Source: Cycas panzhihuaensis
Lineage: Eukaryota > Cycadophyta
Assembly: GCA_023213395.1 (NCBI GenBank)
Contig: CM041465.1
Location: forward strand, 237,343,741-237,407,740
Direction of reading: 5' to 3'
DNA: 64,000 nt
A model generated the notes under the pieces. It saw only the letters and a program-made list of their open reading frames with translations. It had not been told where the DNA came from and did not search any database. Made by a program: the position numbers and the translations under genes. This document shows positions 1 through 11,348 of the stretch, piece by piece. Each line of letters opens with the position of its first letter. Position 1 is the first letter of the stretch.

Positions 1-1401
1 CTCATCAAACAATTACTAGAATGAATAAATAGAGTGGGCAGGGAGATAGTAGAACCATTTAAGGGTGTCACCCTACAAGGATCGTAGAAATAATTTCATT
101 AGAATTAGAGAAACTACGCACATGCTCAGCTGGGTCTTGTGACGAAGTTCTGTCAAATCTAGGAACTTCAGGAGGATGAGGCGGCAGATTGGTTCTTAAT
201 GCCTCAACGGATAAAGGTATCGATCTATAGTCCATGAAGGGACGTGCCCTCGCCTAGGCCATAGGATCAACGAATGACGTAGTAGGTAGTGAACAAGGAG
301 TAGATGGGGGTGGCACACCCATTCCTCCTTGAGGAAACGCCCCTTGTTGAGAGGGGACTTGAGGATAAGTACCTTAGAAGGGAGTCAAGTTCCCTTGTGA
401 AGGCATAGCAAAAGGGATTGCGCTAGATGATGGAAAAGATGGATGTGGAACTGGGTTTTTCCCATATGGGCCGCCCGTAGGTGGGTAACCCCATATAGGT
501 GTAGTGGATCCACCCTATAAGTTGGGAGGTGGCTTCCCCTACCTTGCCCCCAAGGTTTAGAAGTATACCCTGGGGGGATATAAAAGGAAGCCCTAACAGA
601 TTGATTTTGAAGGTGTGTAGGAGTGGGTCCCACATGACTAATGGTTGGAGGGTTAGTAGGATCGACAGGCCTACTAGGAAAAGTATGTGCCACATTGGGA
701 GATGGCACATTAGTTTGGCTAGGGAAGGGTATGCTGACCTTCAACTGAGGGAAAGACATACCGCGGGAAGATCCTAAAATACTAGGACCTTGGTGTGGGA
801 TAGAAGGTGTAACATGTGTCCCCATAATAGGAATAGGGAAGGAGCGGGACACATACGTAGGCATGAAGGGATTGGTTGTTACAGGAAGAGTAGATGTGGA
901 TGAGGAAAGCAGGGGAGGAGTGGAAGAAGAAGAGCCCCCTCTATGAAAAGCATCCTCAAACCATTTAGGACGTGGTTGGAAACAAGCAATACAATGGCAC
1001 TCATTAAAGGCTTCAACCACATTGGCTGGAGGGGTGTCTACGTGCTCGTAAGAGGTAGATGGGACCTCAAACAAGGTAGATCCCTTGGGACGTTCCTCAT
1101 AAGAGTCACCAACCAAGTGGTAAATCTCAAGAGGAAAAGATCCTTCTACCACATGGGTAGAGGGATGGGTGTCAAGTGGGTGATGTTGGTCACCCAGGTA
1201 GTAAATAGGATTATCACCCTCTTAGGTGGATCCTAGAATAGAAGAAGGAAATTCATGGGTTTCCAAAGCTAAGGTGTAGTAGGCCCAATCAGAAGAGTAT
1301 CCCTCCATAGTCAAATTAGAATCTGACAAGGGAAGAGGACGATACTCGGGGTCTTCTAACAATGGAGGTAGACCATATAAGCAATGAGAGAAGTGTTGCA
1401 T
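1..1401 (-). pseudogene. Element A gag, partial and broken
   Basis: Gag forms the capsid of the retrotransposon particle. A likely start is the ATG at 1401; another ATG at 1308 opens the well-kept segment beginning MEGYSSDW. The longest open part is 385-1152. It holds a Ser/Pro/Thr-rich region with VTTNPFMPT, matched by VTTNPFVPT in element C gag. Further left, at about 110-270, the phrases PFMDYRS and FDRTSSQDPAEHV open the Retrotrans_gag capsid domain, and GDTLKWFYYLP follows before the window ends. Several stops break the frame, and a short deletion seems to lie after the SF of the capsid start. Downstream pol is outside the window. Confidence 0.8.
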
Positions 1402-1550
1402 GTAAGGTCAACTAACACTGTTAGGAAAAGGAAAGGGCGATAAAGGCACACGCATTAGGGGATGCCCAACGAAGAGAATGAAGTAGGAAAAAACCACAAA
1501 GAGGTAGTAAAACCAACAGAAGAGAGCAAAAACTAGCTCCTTTACTAGTA

Positions 1551-1570
1551 GATCCCCAGTATGGTCACCA
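1551..1570 (-). other. Element A primer-binding site, tRNA-Arg type
   Basis: On the minus strand, one base after the LTR end, the sequence TGGTGACCATACTGGGG begins. TGG pairs with the tRNA CCA tail, and the following (C/T)GACC fits plant tRNA-Arg genes, which begin GACC or GACT with discriminator G, as I recall them. Element C carries the same site as TG-CGACCATACCGGGACC. Ogre elements are reported to use tRNA-Arg. The isoacceptor is not settled. Confidence 0.6.
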
Positions 1571-1571
1571 G

Positions 1572-4307
1572 TGGATGCGCGTCTACGAGATAACTACCTA
1601 ACTGAGTAGGAGTCGTAAGGGTGGTCGATGGCACAATTGAGAAAAGACCTACAAGTAGGGCAAATACCATGCAGGGTGCCTTGTGCACCGGAGCATGAGT
1701 TTGGGACCTGCAAATGAAATCTAACTACCTGGAAGTGGTTCCCCACTTCAAATAAGAAGAGAAGAGCCGTAGGGCTAGCCTAGGTTGACCTAAGAGAAGG
1801 ATCCTTCCACTCTTGGATGGCCGAAAGGGGCAGGAGAGAACCCTTCAAGGGTTTCCCTAGAGCAAAAGGAAACGAGAAAAAGGTAGGCGAGCAAATGGCC
1901 TACGAATGGGATCTGCTTAGTTACCTGGCTAGGTAGAAAACTGAGAGAGCATAAAGGAAGTAACCAAAAAGGAGAAGTTACAATGTGCGTAAACAAACTA
2001 ACCAAGCAAAGCAAGTTGACGAAGCAAGAGGGAAGTTTGCAAGGTAAAAAAATGGGGGAAAAGGTGAAAGGGGAAGGCTTCCTAAGACCTTTTCCTATAA
2101 CAAATACAATATGAGGAATAAAGTAAACGAAATATAAACCAAGACGGAGGTTGGTTTCCCTTTCTCTTTCTGATGAGCTAATTACTATTACATTAAAAAA
2201 ACTCAAAAGGAAAAGAGTGATTAGGTGGAGCAAGAGTGTGTATCCAGAATGGAGGCCTGTCGAAATGGCGATGTTCCCAAGAGGTACCCGAAGTTGCTCC
2301 ACAAAGCATGGCAGACATGAAGGGTTGTGGTAAACCAGAGCATGGGGCTTCTTTACCTTCCCTGAAAGCGGTACTAAAGCACCAAGAAAGGAGAAGAAAG
2401 GAACAAAAATGCTAGCAACAAGTGAAATACTAAAGTAAAACACAAACGTGAGTACTTACCCATGAGAGAGGAAAAGGAATGGATCCTTTGCATCCTTCAC
2501 ATACCTGTAAGTAAATGACAGTATCCCCCTTCCTGGAGAAAGGGTGTTAGCATACAATAGAAAATCTTAACAATACATGTGTATATGAGACAAGTATAAA
2601 CTTAAATACATACACATTAGTATTCAATATTACGACGATAAACTGTAGGAGAAAAGTAACCAAAGTAAATGATAAGTGAACCGGTAAGCCTCGAAGTGGC
2701 CCACCTCCCGCAAGGAATAACACTACCCTCCCTCAAGGAGCCATAAGGCAGTGAGGGTATGGTAGTGCAAGAAGGCTAGAAATAGAGGCAACAAGAGTCA
2801 AAAGGGCCGAAGAGGATCTACAACAAGCCAAGGTGCTAAGGGTAGCAAACCAAGTTACCGGGTAAGAAGTTGGGCAAGGGACAAGTAGCTAGGGCTTATG
2901 TGAGTTGCACAGATCAAGGTGCAAGCCTTCAAACCAGCACTGCAATGAGTGATAGTGCTGATTTTAGTGGCTAAAAATAGCCTAACAAACCCTTATTTGA
3001 TTGCCAAGACCAGCACGGGGCAAAAGGGAAGGTTTGGGAGGCAAAGAGCATGGAAGGTGGTGCAGAATCCACCCAGCTCTTATCCAAACCCTATGTAACC
3101 CCTCCTTTCCACTTTCTTAGGTAAGAAACATAGGAGAGGAGGCCCTAATGGCAGAGAAAGGACAACCCAAAGCAAGGTAAAATAACCTTCAAAGAGCAAA
3201 CCAGGAAGAACTAGGGATGACATGTAAAACAAGGCATAAATTGGACAAGAAAGCAACTTAAACTAATAAATACCTGAGGAAGAGAGAGGAGGCTTTTACC
3301 TCAGTCAAGAGCTACTAAAAGAAGGCTGAGAAATCTGCCAAAGAGCTATGGAATAGTAGGTTTAGAACTCCTGCTAATAAGTTTGAAGGAAACACCTGCA
3401 CTTTGAGGATGCTTGATGGCTGCCTGAGCAAGGAATAGTTGAGATCTCTCCAAAGAGGCCCTTTCCAAGGAATGTAAAGGGCTGGGAAGATGTCCTAGCC
3501 ATACCAAAGGAGAGTTGGGTACTGGAGGAGAGGTTCAGGTCCTGTAGCAGTAGTGGAGCAGTAGGGAATAGCAAAGCACAGGGCATTTTTCCTTGAGAAG
3601 CATCCAAAAAATGAGCAGAAAAAATATCCTAAAAATGACTTAGGAAGGACTTAAATACCTAGCCTAAACCCTAAATGAGTGATTAGGGTGCAGCTGGCGA
3701 TAAGTCAAGTCATGAAACACATGGCAATTTTGCAATAAATGCAAAATTGCCATGATAGATTTTAAAAAATAATCTGAGACAGTCACCCTATCGTAAATTT
3801 CGTGATACCACAGAATTTGTTGCAGTATTGTGAATTTTGTTGCAGTACGGGACCAGAAACCAAATCTAGCCCAGACAGCTAGCCTGGGTTGTGGGCCAAT
3901 GACTAAAGAGGCTGATGGAGGGTTGAGACACCTACCCAAGGGCAGACAAGCCAACAAATGAGTCAAAAAGAGCAAAAATAGGACTCAAGAGATGTGACAA
4001 GTCAACCAAACAATGACGGGTCATCACACGGGTAGGGGTGATATGAGCCAAATGGATCTCAAAGTGAATAGGGAAAAATGCGGGAAGTAGAATGGCCACC
4101 AAGGTGCCACACTCGTTGGGAATGTGCCCCCGCTATAGTCATCATAGGCTGAATAAGTATAGATGATGACAAGATCATCTACAAGATCACAACATACAAA
4201 CATGCAAGCATACGCTCATCTCAAAAGAAAGCAATGATAAGGTGAGATGCATACCTGCACTTACTTGAGTCAATGATTCCATATCCATTCCCGGAAGCCA
4301 AGAAACA
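1572..4307 (-). repeat. Element A 5' LTR (2.7 kb)
   Basis: On the minus strand it starts TGTTTCTTGGCTTCCGGG and ends GCGCATCCA before the PBS. It aligns along its length with both LTRs of element C: for example 1800-1840 matches 45000-45040, and 3480-3660 matches the 43350-43530 part. No gene is seen in it; the open frames at 1790-2443, 3374-3607 and 3664-3975 are chance frames. It is longer than the C LTR (2.5 kb) and much poorer in CpG. Confidence 0.85.
3651..3754 (-). promoter_or_regulatory. Element A U3 core promoter candidate: inverted repeat plus TATA-like box
   Basis: A perfect 15-base inverted repeat with a 5-base loop lies at 3720-3754 (arm CATGGCAATTTTGCA). About 63 bases downstream on the minus strand is TATTTAA (3657-3651). 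The same pair, at the same spacing, is present in element C at 43264-43298 and 43359-43370. A TATA-like box at this LTR position fits a Pol II start, but initiation is inferred only. Confidence 0.45.
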
Positions 4308-6720
4308 GGATCCTTCTACCACATATAAGCAGGTGGATACCCCTCCCATAGATGTGGTGGAAGCACTTAACCAGTGCTTCCAAGCAGCTAGCCTCCAACC
4401 ACCTCCTAAATAGTTGGAAAGCATCTTATGAAGCATGGCACTCTCCTCCTCCATGTATGCAGCTTTATATTCATTCTGTTTAACTTCCCTATCTACAATG
4501 GGGCCATCCCTCATTGTGTCTTCTTCTTCTTATGGCCCGTATTCCTTAGGGGCTACCCGAGGTATACCCACTCCCCAACTTAGGTTGAGTAGACCTCCTT
4601 CTAGCCAAGAAACTATGCCCCAACTGACCTTAGTCCATCTGCCTCTTATTAGATATAGGGGACCTATTATCCCCTTACATCTAGTAGTGTGAGGCAAGCC
4701 CCCATGCATTCCCTAACTCAGCTCAAGGATTCATGCCTTTATGTACCCTAAGGATATACCTCATAACCATGGGGGAATGGTAAGGGGAATCCTCTTCCTG
4801 TCTATGGGGTAGACCCTTTGCGTCCATATGGTACTGTGCCACCTATGGGTGATCCATATGGGTAAAATCTGATCCTACACCCATCTATTCCTTCTTCTTA
4901 CACTTCTTCTTATGTGGTGCCTTCACAAGGAGGAAAAGCCTCTTCTCAAGGCACCCTCTCTCAAGTCCCCTTTTAACAAGGGGCATTCCCCCAAGGAGGG
5001 ATGGGTCCTTACTACTTATCTACTTATTTTTCGATCCCCTTACATTGGAGATTAGTTCCCTCCCACAAAGTAGAAGGAAGTTCATATTTCCTTTCAGGTT
5101 AAGTTTCCCAAGGGGGATTTGGGCATCTTTATCCACCTCTACCTTCATCCTTCGTTGACCTAATGGTTCAACTAAGGTCCCATCCCTTCATGGACTATAG
5201 GTCAACTCCCTTATCTACTGAGATGTTAAGAACTAACTTATCGTCTCACCCTCCTAAGGTACTAAGGTTTGATGGGACCTCCTCTCAAGATCCAACAGAG
5301 CACGTCATAAGCTTTTCTATGGTGTGCATCAACTATCAGGCTTACAACTATTAGAATGTAACAATAAATGGTTGGGAGGATAAAATTTTAACATGTTGGC
5401 AGTGCAAGTTCCCCTCTAAACCTTCCTTAGGGAGTTCCAAGGGGGGCAGAAGCCCCCCTTGGCTAGGGAGGTTTAGGGGCGATAGCCCCCGACTCGAAAA
5501 ATTAGCATTGAAAACTATATTAAATTATAAAGAGAACCAGGGTCATTCAATAAAAATACCCTAGATTCTACGATTAAGATTTGTGCTATGTATAACCCAC
5601 TCATGTATCCTAATTTAGGGTATATTTCTTTATGTTGAGGTTTTTCAATGTACTGTAAGTAGGGCGACAACTGGTTGTTATTACTAAGAGCACTCCACTA
5701 CTCGTTATATACATTATCTCCATTCTGTGATAATAAAGATCGATACCTTTCCTGTGTGGATGTTTCCCTAGCACACTGATGGGGTTTCACCACGTTATAT
5801 CGGGTGTACATTTTATGCTTGGCTTTGTTATTCATTTTATTGTTTTATCTTTGGTTTAAGAACTTGCATGTAATTTTAGTTTTGATTCCTGTAACTAGTT
5901 GTAAGAATAGTTTAGATCATGGTGGTGGTTTCAGGGTATTGGGACCTTGTCATCTCAACAACAACCACATCTTGATAAAACTTTTCTTGTGTTCTTTATA
6001 AGGCGATGCCCTCAAATGGTTATATCACCTTCCCACACATTCCATCCACTCATTCTAGCAATGTATCATTGAGTTTGTTAACTATTTTAACATTGCTCAT
6101 CCCTTTAAGAGTGGAATGAAGGCTCTCTTATCCCTTAAACAAGGTCACGATGAAATAAATCATGACTTTATGAGGCATTTCCATGATCTCCTCCACTCCA
6201 CGAAGGAAACCTTGCTTGAAGAGTTAAAGAGAGATCTTTTTGTAAATGCTCTTCGCCCTGGGGTATATATTGAAGTCCTCAAGATGGGGGCAATAACATA
6301 TGACCCTACCATACCCAAATGTTTGGCTCTCGAGGCTATTGAGATCCAAGCGGGTCTCATGAAACCTCTTAGGTCATTATAATAATGTGAGTTATCCCCT
6401 CTATCCTATGATACCAAAACCCAACAGCCTCCTAGGTCTTCAACTTATTTGATGGAGAAAACCTTGGACCTCTTGACTTCTGCTATATATTCTTTTCTAA
6501 CATATGATGAAAGAGCTTAAACTCCAAGCCCCTCCATCATCTACTTCCCACAAACCTATTCATCAAGCCTCTCAAGCTACACCTCCCAAGAATGATAGTA
6601 CCCAAACCTCTTAAGCAAGGAAGACAAACTCTTCCTTGGAGAAGAAATAGTACTCCATTCATGGTAAGTGCTTCCATAAGGACTCGCAATGTAGGGTGCA
6701 ACATCCCAAATCCACCCCAC
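4308..6720 (+). pseudogene. Element B gag, split by a solo LTR
   Basis: The first kept residues correspond to the middle of the N-terminal region (PPVDVLEAL in C), because element A interrupts the gene. A Ser/Pro-rich stretch covers 4435-5150. The Retrotrans_gag capsid domain begins at about 5250 (VLRFDGTSSQDPTEHV), is broken by a 612-base solo copia LTR at 5349-5960, and resumes with GDALKWLYHLP at about 6003 and LKQGHDEINHDFMRHFHDLL. A knuckle-like motif ends the protein at about 6645-6695, SIHGKCFHKDSQC, with its first Cys changed to Tyr. Stops and frameshifts throughout make this a pseudogene. The open frame at 5804-6001 is an artefact of the LTR join. Confidence 0.85.
5349..5960 (+). repeat. 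Solo LTR of the copia family G, with TSD ACAAC
   Basis: The segment matches the LTRs of element G (reverse strand there), starting TATTAGAATGTAACAAT and ending TCTCAACA. It is flanked by perfect ACAAC copies at 5344-5348 and 5961-5965. Taking it out restores the gag reading seen in other copies (QAYN followed by HILIKLF). Recombination between two LTRs is the usual way such a single LTR forms. Confidence 0.9.
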
Positions 6721-6759
6721 TTCACGACTCCTCTTCTAAACGGGTATCTAGGCCCATTC

Positions 6760-7780
6760 TAGACCAACCCATTTATGGAGATCCTTTCCCTAAACATGGG
6801 GAATAGGATCACCATACCCAATAAAGAGGAAATCAAACTAGGGGAATATCCCCTAACCCTTGCCCTATATAAGCCAAGGGAAAGGGGGTAAGGAACTCTT
6901 CCTCCTCTTCTAATTCTCGTCATTGAACTCCTTCTCCCTCTCGATCTTGAAACAAGGGAAAGAGAGTTATCCAGATGCTTGAGACCATGCTTTTATATGC
7001 CTTGACCTAGTCTGAAGTAGCCAAAGAAGTAATAGGTACTTTTTCCTCTTCTTGCCTTAACCCTCCATTGGAGAATCCTCCTTCAAAGATCTTGCCACTT
7101 CCTAAGACGATCCTCATTTGTCTCGGTCATTATGATTTTTGAAAGGCACTTCCCCAACCTACTGTGAAGAGCAAACCCTTCTCTATCATCAATGAGCTTC
7201 ACACTGTGGCTATAGGGATGTCCATGATGGACATTTTGAGAAGCTACCTAAAGCAACACACTCTCCTCCTAGAGACTTTAGGGTTAGTTGATGCTTCTAT
7301 TCATACCTTGGATGTTGCTTTAAGCCATGAACCTATCATTTTATTTGACCTTAAAGATCTCCCTCCCACTAGAGAAAGGGAACACTAATGGCACTACCCT
7401 TTTACCATATCCATAGACACACCTAAATGTACTCTTTAAAGGACTATTATAGACAATGATTCTTCTATCAATGCTATGCCCTTGTGAATCATTCAGGAGT
7501 TGGGCATAGTGGCTCTTGAGTTTGTCTGTGGCATTGTCAAGGCTACGATGGTAGTAAGAAAATGCCTTTGGGATCCATTTCCATTCCTCCTACTCACAAG
7601 GACAAGACCATCTTCACTGACATTGTAGTCCTAGACATAGATGTGGACTACAATCTTCTATCAGGGCACCCATAGCTTGATAAGATGGGAGTTATGCATT
7701 TGTCCTGTTAGGGACAACTTAAATTTGTCCATGAAGGATGAATGAAGGTTGTCTCATGGTAGCCTTCTCCCACTAAGCAA
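6760..7780 (+). pseudogene. Element B aspartic protease
   Basis: Retropepsin-type protease that would cut the gag-pol polyprotein. The catalytic segment reads IDNDSSINAMP, with the Asp codon at 7452-7454; in element C it reads VDNGSS, so B has Asp in place of the motif Gly. About 65 residues later comes DVDYNLLSGHP, equal to DVDYHLLLGRPWLD in C, the usual C-terminal LLGRPWL block of Tat/Athila proteases. An open stretch at 7164-7388 lies just before the catalytic block (LKDLPPTRE). Multiple stops. Confidence 0.7.
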
Positions 7781-8504
7781 TTACATCAATCCTATTAAGT
7801 GGTCTATGACTAGGAGAATGACAACAAAGGCCCATCTATCCATGCTTCTACTTTATCCATTGACATTCCTAGTCCATCTTGCTCAAAAGAAGGCCACTCC
7901 TCTTCTTCCTATAACCTCATTCATTTTTCCCCTATTGGTGTGGGGAGTTATGGGTACCTTATTGTGCTAAGTAACGATGAGTCCAACAGTGAGGATGAGG
8001 ACCTCCCTCATCTAATATCCCTCATGAACATGAGTAGGGGGTGCTCCCTTTGTTTTAGGTCCTAACCTAAAGCCTCTTCCATTGAGGAGCCTAGTCCTCC
8101 TCACAGGTCACATATCATTACTCCCATCTCTCATGTGAGTTTCCATCTCAGCTCATCTTCTACCTCATTGCCCTCTTCAAGTGATGAGGCAAGGGAACCT
8201 CATGTCATCTATCATAGGAGATCTCCCTCTGACTCTTTCAAAGAGTTTCCTGACTATGTTGAGTGGTGGGTTGACCGTTATGTTCCTGTCGCCCCTACCA
8301 CCCCTCGCTCCTCATCTTCTCTAAGTGTAATTATCCATGGGATAGATTGTTTTGAGAATGACAAGGCCTTACTAGAGCATCTAGTAGGCTTGACACCTAA
8401 TCTCCCTCCTAGTCATCATAAACTTGGTTATTAGAAGATTTTAGCCCTTGGGTCACCCTTAGTTGACCCAAGTCTACCTTCCTTTTCTTCACCCATTCCT
8501 ATTG

Positions 8505-9450
8505 ACCAAGCCCCTCTTCACTTTGAGGAAGGGAATGCCATATGCATGGGAGCGACCAAGGACATCATCCTTGCTCCTGGCAAGGTTATCAAGGTGGAAG
8601 TAGAGTGTTCCCCTAAAGAAATAAAGGAATACACCCTTATTTTTTAGGAATTCCATGATGTCTTTGCATGGGATTACACCGACATAAAGGGGATAGACCC
8701 TTCCATTATCACCCATAACCTTAGTACTATTCTAGATCCTTGTCCTATATGATAAAAGTAATGCCCCCTCCATCCTAAACTCTCTGCTATTGTGAAGATG
8801 GAAGTTAAGAAACTCTTGGATGTAGGGTTAATCACCTCCATTGACTACCCCAAGTGGGTCTCAAACATTGTTCCTATTACTAAAATGAATGAGATGATTT
8901 GGATATGCATTGATTTCTTCAAAATCAATAATGCATGTCCCAAAGATAACTTTCCTCTACCTTTTATCAATCAAATCATCGATTGAACCACTAGATTTGA
9001 AGTTATGTCCTTGATGGACAACTTCTTTGGGTATAACCAGATCTAGATCTCCCCTTAAAACCATCATAAGATAGCCTTCACCACTTTTTAGGGTACCTTC
9101 GCTTACAAAGCAATGCCCTTTGGACTCAAAAATATAGGTGCTACTTATTAAAAGGTGATGTAGTTCATCTTCCATGACCTTATAAATAGAACCCTTGAGG
9201 TTTTCATGGATGACATGATGGGTCTTTTGCATAAAGGACCCAATATCCTAGCGATTTACATGCCATCTTTACTAGGTACTCTAAATATCATGTGAGCTTA
9301 AACCCTCTTAAATATACATTTGTTGTAACAGCTAATAAACTCCTTGGTTTCTTTGTTTCAAAATAAGGAATCTCAATTGATCCTAACAAAGTCAAGGCCA
9401 TCCTTGACATGTCTCCTCCTAAGACTCAATGATAAATTAAGTCATTCTTG
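8505..9450 (+). pseudogene. Element B reverse transcriptase
   Basis: Copies element RNA into DNA. An N-terminal conserved block, FEEGNAICMG then EFHDVFAWDYTDIKGI, precedes the core. The core at 8792-8986 has VKKLLDVGLITSIDYPKW, SNIVPI and NNACPKDNFPLPFINQIID, the non-chromovirus (Tat/Athila) pattern. After a stop it goes on with MPFGLKN and the catalytic box FMDD (9203-9214), where most Ty3 elements have YVDD. NPLK and LGFFVSK close the domain. At least eight stops or shifts. Confidence 0.85.
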
Positions 9451-9509
9451 GGTAGATTAGGTTTCCTTAGGTGTTTCTTAGCAAACTTTGCTATAAATGC
9501 TAAACTCCT

Positions 9510-10060
9510 CACTAACTTATTGAAGAAGGGGGCCACTTTCATGTGGTCTCCAAAGGCCTAGGAAGCTTTCGAAGAGCTCAAAATAGCCTTGGCTTCTGCC
9601 TCGATCTTGGGATATCCCCTCTTTGATCGACCCTTTATCCTTTATACCTCAGCTACTGATCAATCCTTAGGGGCTATGCTTGCCTAAGACAATGACTAAG
9701 GAACTTAGAGGGCTATCCACTTTATCAGTCATACCTTATTTATTACTGAGCTCAACTACTCTCTTGCCTAGAAGGAATGCCTCACCTTAGTGCATGCCAC
9801 CAAGAAATTTAGGTATTACTTACTTGGGTAACACCACTCAAGTGATTATTCAATCTAATCCCTTGAGATATCTCCTAACCTGATCTGACTCGATAGGTAG
9901 GACTGGAAAGTGGGCCATCCTCCTTCAAGAGTTTGATCTCCAAATCATTAATAAGAAGTCAAAGAACGGGATGGTAGTTGTTGAACAACTTACTGATACC
10001 CCCATCTCTAACTCTTCAAACACTTCTATTGATGATTCCTTACTAAATGAGCCTATCTTT
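9510..10060 (+). pseudogene. Element B RNase H (gypsy type)
   Basis: Degrades the RNA strand of the RNA-DNA hybrid. Visible blocks are FDRPFILYTSATDQSLGAML, HFISHTL, ELNYSLA.KECLTLVHATKKF and the frame-shifted HYLLG block, then QSNPLRYLL. First Asp (ATD) and Glu (KE) sites are kept; the third reads Asn in B, where C has QSDPLRYLL. A linker of roughly 60 residues leads straight to integrase, with no archaeal RNase H between the two. Confidence 0.8.
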
Positions 10061-10074
10061 TCTATTCAAGACTC

Positions 10075-11348
10075 ATTCCCCCATCCATTGGTTGATAGCA
10101 AATAGTATGGGGATATCATATGATACCTCACTGAATAATATTATCCTCTCGATGCTAGTGACAAGGTAAGGTCATACATTAGGGCTACTGCTAGGTAGTA
10201 CTTCCTCATTGAAGGGATGTTGTATAAAAGATCATTTGATGGGGTCCTCCTTCACTACGTCAACCTTGATAAAGCGAGCTAGACACTTCACTAGTGCCAC
10301 AATGACATTTACGAGGGCCACTTTGGGGGCTAATCCATGGCCCAGAGGATCCTTTGCATGGGTTACTATTAGTTGTCCCTCTTCAAAGATGCTCATGCCC
10401 ATACCTTATGATGCCATAAATGTCAGGAATATGCCAATGTCATCCATTTATCTTCCGAGGCCCTCCACCCTATTATCATTTTATGGCCTTTTTCCCAATG
10501 GGGATTAGATCTCATTGGGGCCATAACCCATTCTTCTTCATCATAGCATAAGTTTATCTTAACTGCAATAGAATATTTTACTAAATAGGCCAAAGCAGCC
10601 CCTTTATCTTCCACTTTTAGTAAGATAATAGCTATCTTTATCTACCAAAATATTACCTATCAATTTGGGGTTCCTGATATCTTAAGTATAGATAATGGGA
10701 CTCCCTTTTGTAATACAGAAATGGATGAGCTTTTTGGGAAGTTTAGGATATCCCATAAGACTTCCTCTCCTTATTACCCTTAGGCTAATGACCAAATTGA
10801 GTCTTTCAATAAGACTCTCATTAACATCCTGAAGAAAACTGTCGCTCAATCCTAAAAGGATTAGCACCTTCAACTTTCCTATTCTTTATGGGTGTACCAC
10901 ACTTATATTCATATGGGCCACAGGGATAACCCCATTTTCCCTCATGTATGGAACTGAGGTAGTCCTCCCTTTGGAAGTTGAAATACCATCATTGTGTGTT
11001 TCCCTTCAAGGCCTTATCGATGAGGAATCCTATCGCCAGACCTACCTCCTTAACCTCAAAGCCTTAGACGAGAGACATTTGATCATATATTAAGTAAATC
11101 TCACCTCTAAAGCTAGGGCACAAAGAACATATGACAAAAATCTTTGCCCTTGCCCTTTACATCCTAGGGACCACATCCTCAAGCTAGAATATCTCCATGA
11201 TCACTTGTTCAAATTTGGGCCCAAATGGGTTGGTCCTTTCATCATTCTTGAGAGTCTTGACAGTGGTGCTTATAGGATTACAACCCTAGAAGGTATTAAG
11301 TTTGAGAAGGTCATCAATGGTAAATTCTTGAATAAGTTCTATGTGTGA
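10075..11348 (+). pseudogene. Element B integrase
   Basis: Inserts element DNA into the chromosome. It begins HPLVDSK.YGDII, then a zinc-binding HHCC module (HNDIYEGHFGG, later CHKCQEYAN). The catalytic core has Asp in WPFSQWGLDLIGA, Asp in SIDNGTPF and Glu in QIESFNKTLINILKKT. The C-terminus carries the GPF module (KFGPKWVGPFIILESLD) and ends KFYV at a TGA (11346-11348). No chromodomain follows. About a dozen stops. The ends align with F, E, D and C. Confidence 0.85.

Larger units (their letters stand above)
1..4307 (-). mobile_element. Element A: Ty3/gypsy Tat-like LTR retrotransposon, 5' end only
   Basis: Reading on the minus strand from 4307 leftwards there is a 5' LTR (4307 to 1572), a primer-binding site (1570 to 1551), a short leader and a gag that runs off the window at position 1. 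The LTR start is recognised because the reverse complement of 4251-4307 matches the LTR starts of element C at 42686 and 53347. The sequence right of 4307 is the middle of another element's gag (element B), so A has inserted into B. The target duplication should be GGATC (4308-4312); its partner lies outside the window. Confidence 0.85.

Noticed and set aside
1790-2443. 217-residue minus-strand open frame with hydrophobic stretches
   Set aside because: Lies wholly in the A LTR, and the matching stretch of the C LTRs does not keep the frame.
4221-4514. Minus-strand 97-residue open frame
   Set aside because: It crosses the A LTR start and runs antisense to B gag; no signature.
5804-6001. Hydrophobic 65-residue open frame
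   Set aside because: It spans the end of the solo LTR and the resumed gag; no independent gene.
9510-10100. Archaeal RNase H between RNase H and integrase, as in Ogre
   Set aside because: Only a short linker is present in B, C and E; aRNH motifs are found only downstream.
10075-11348. Chromodomain after integrase
   Set aside because: The frame stops at KFYV soon after the GPF module in B, C, E and F; these are not chromoviruses.
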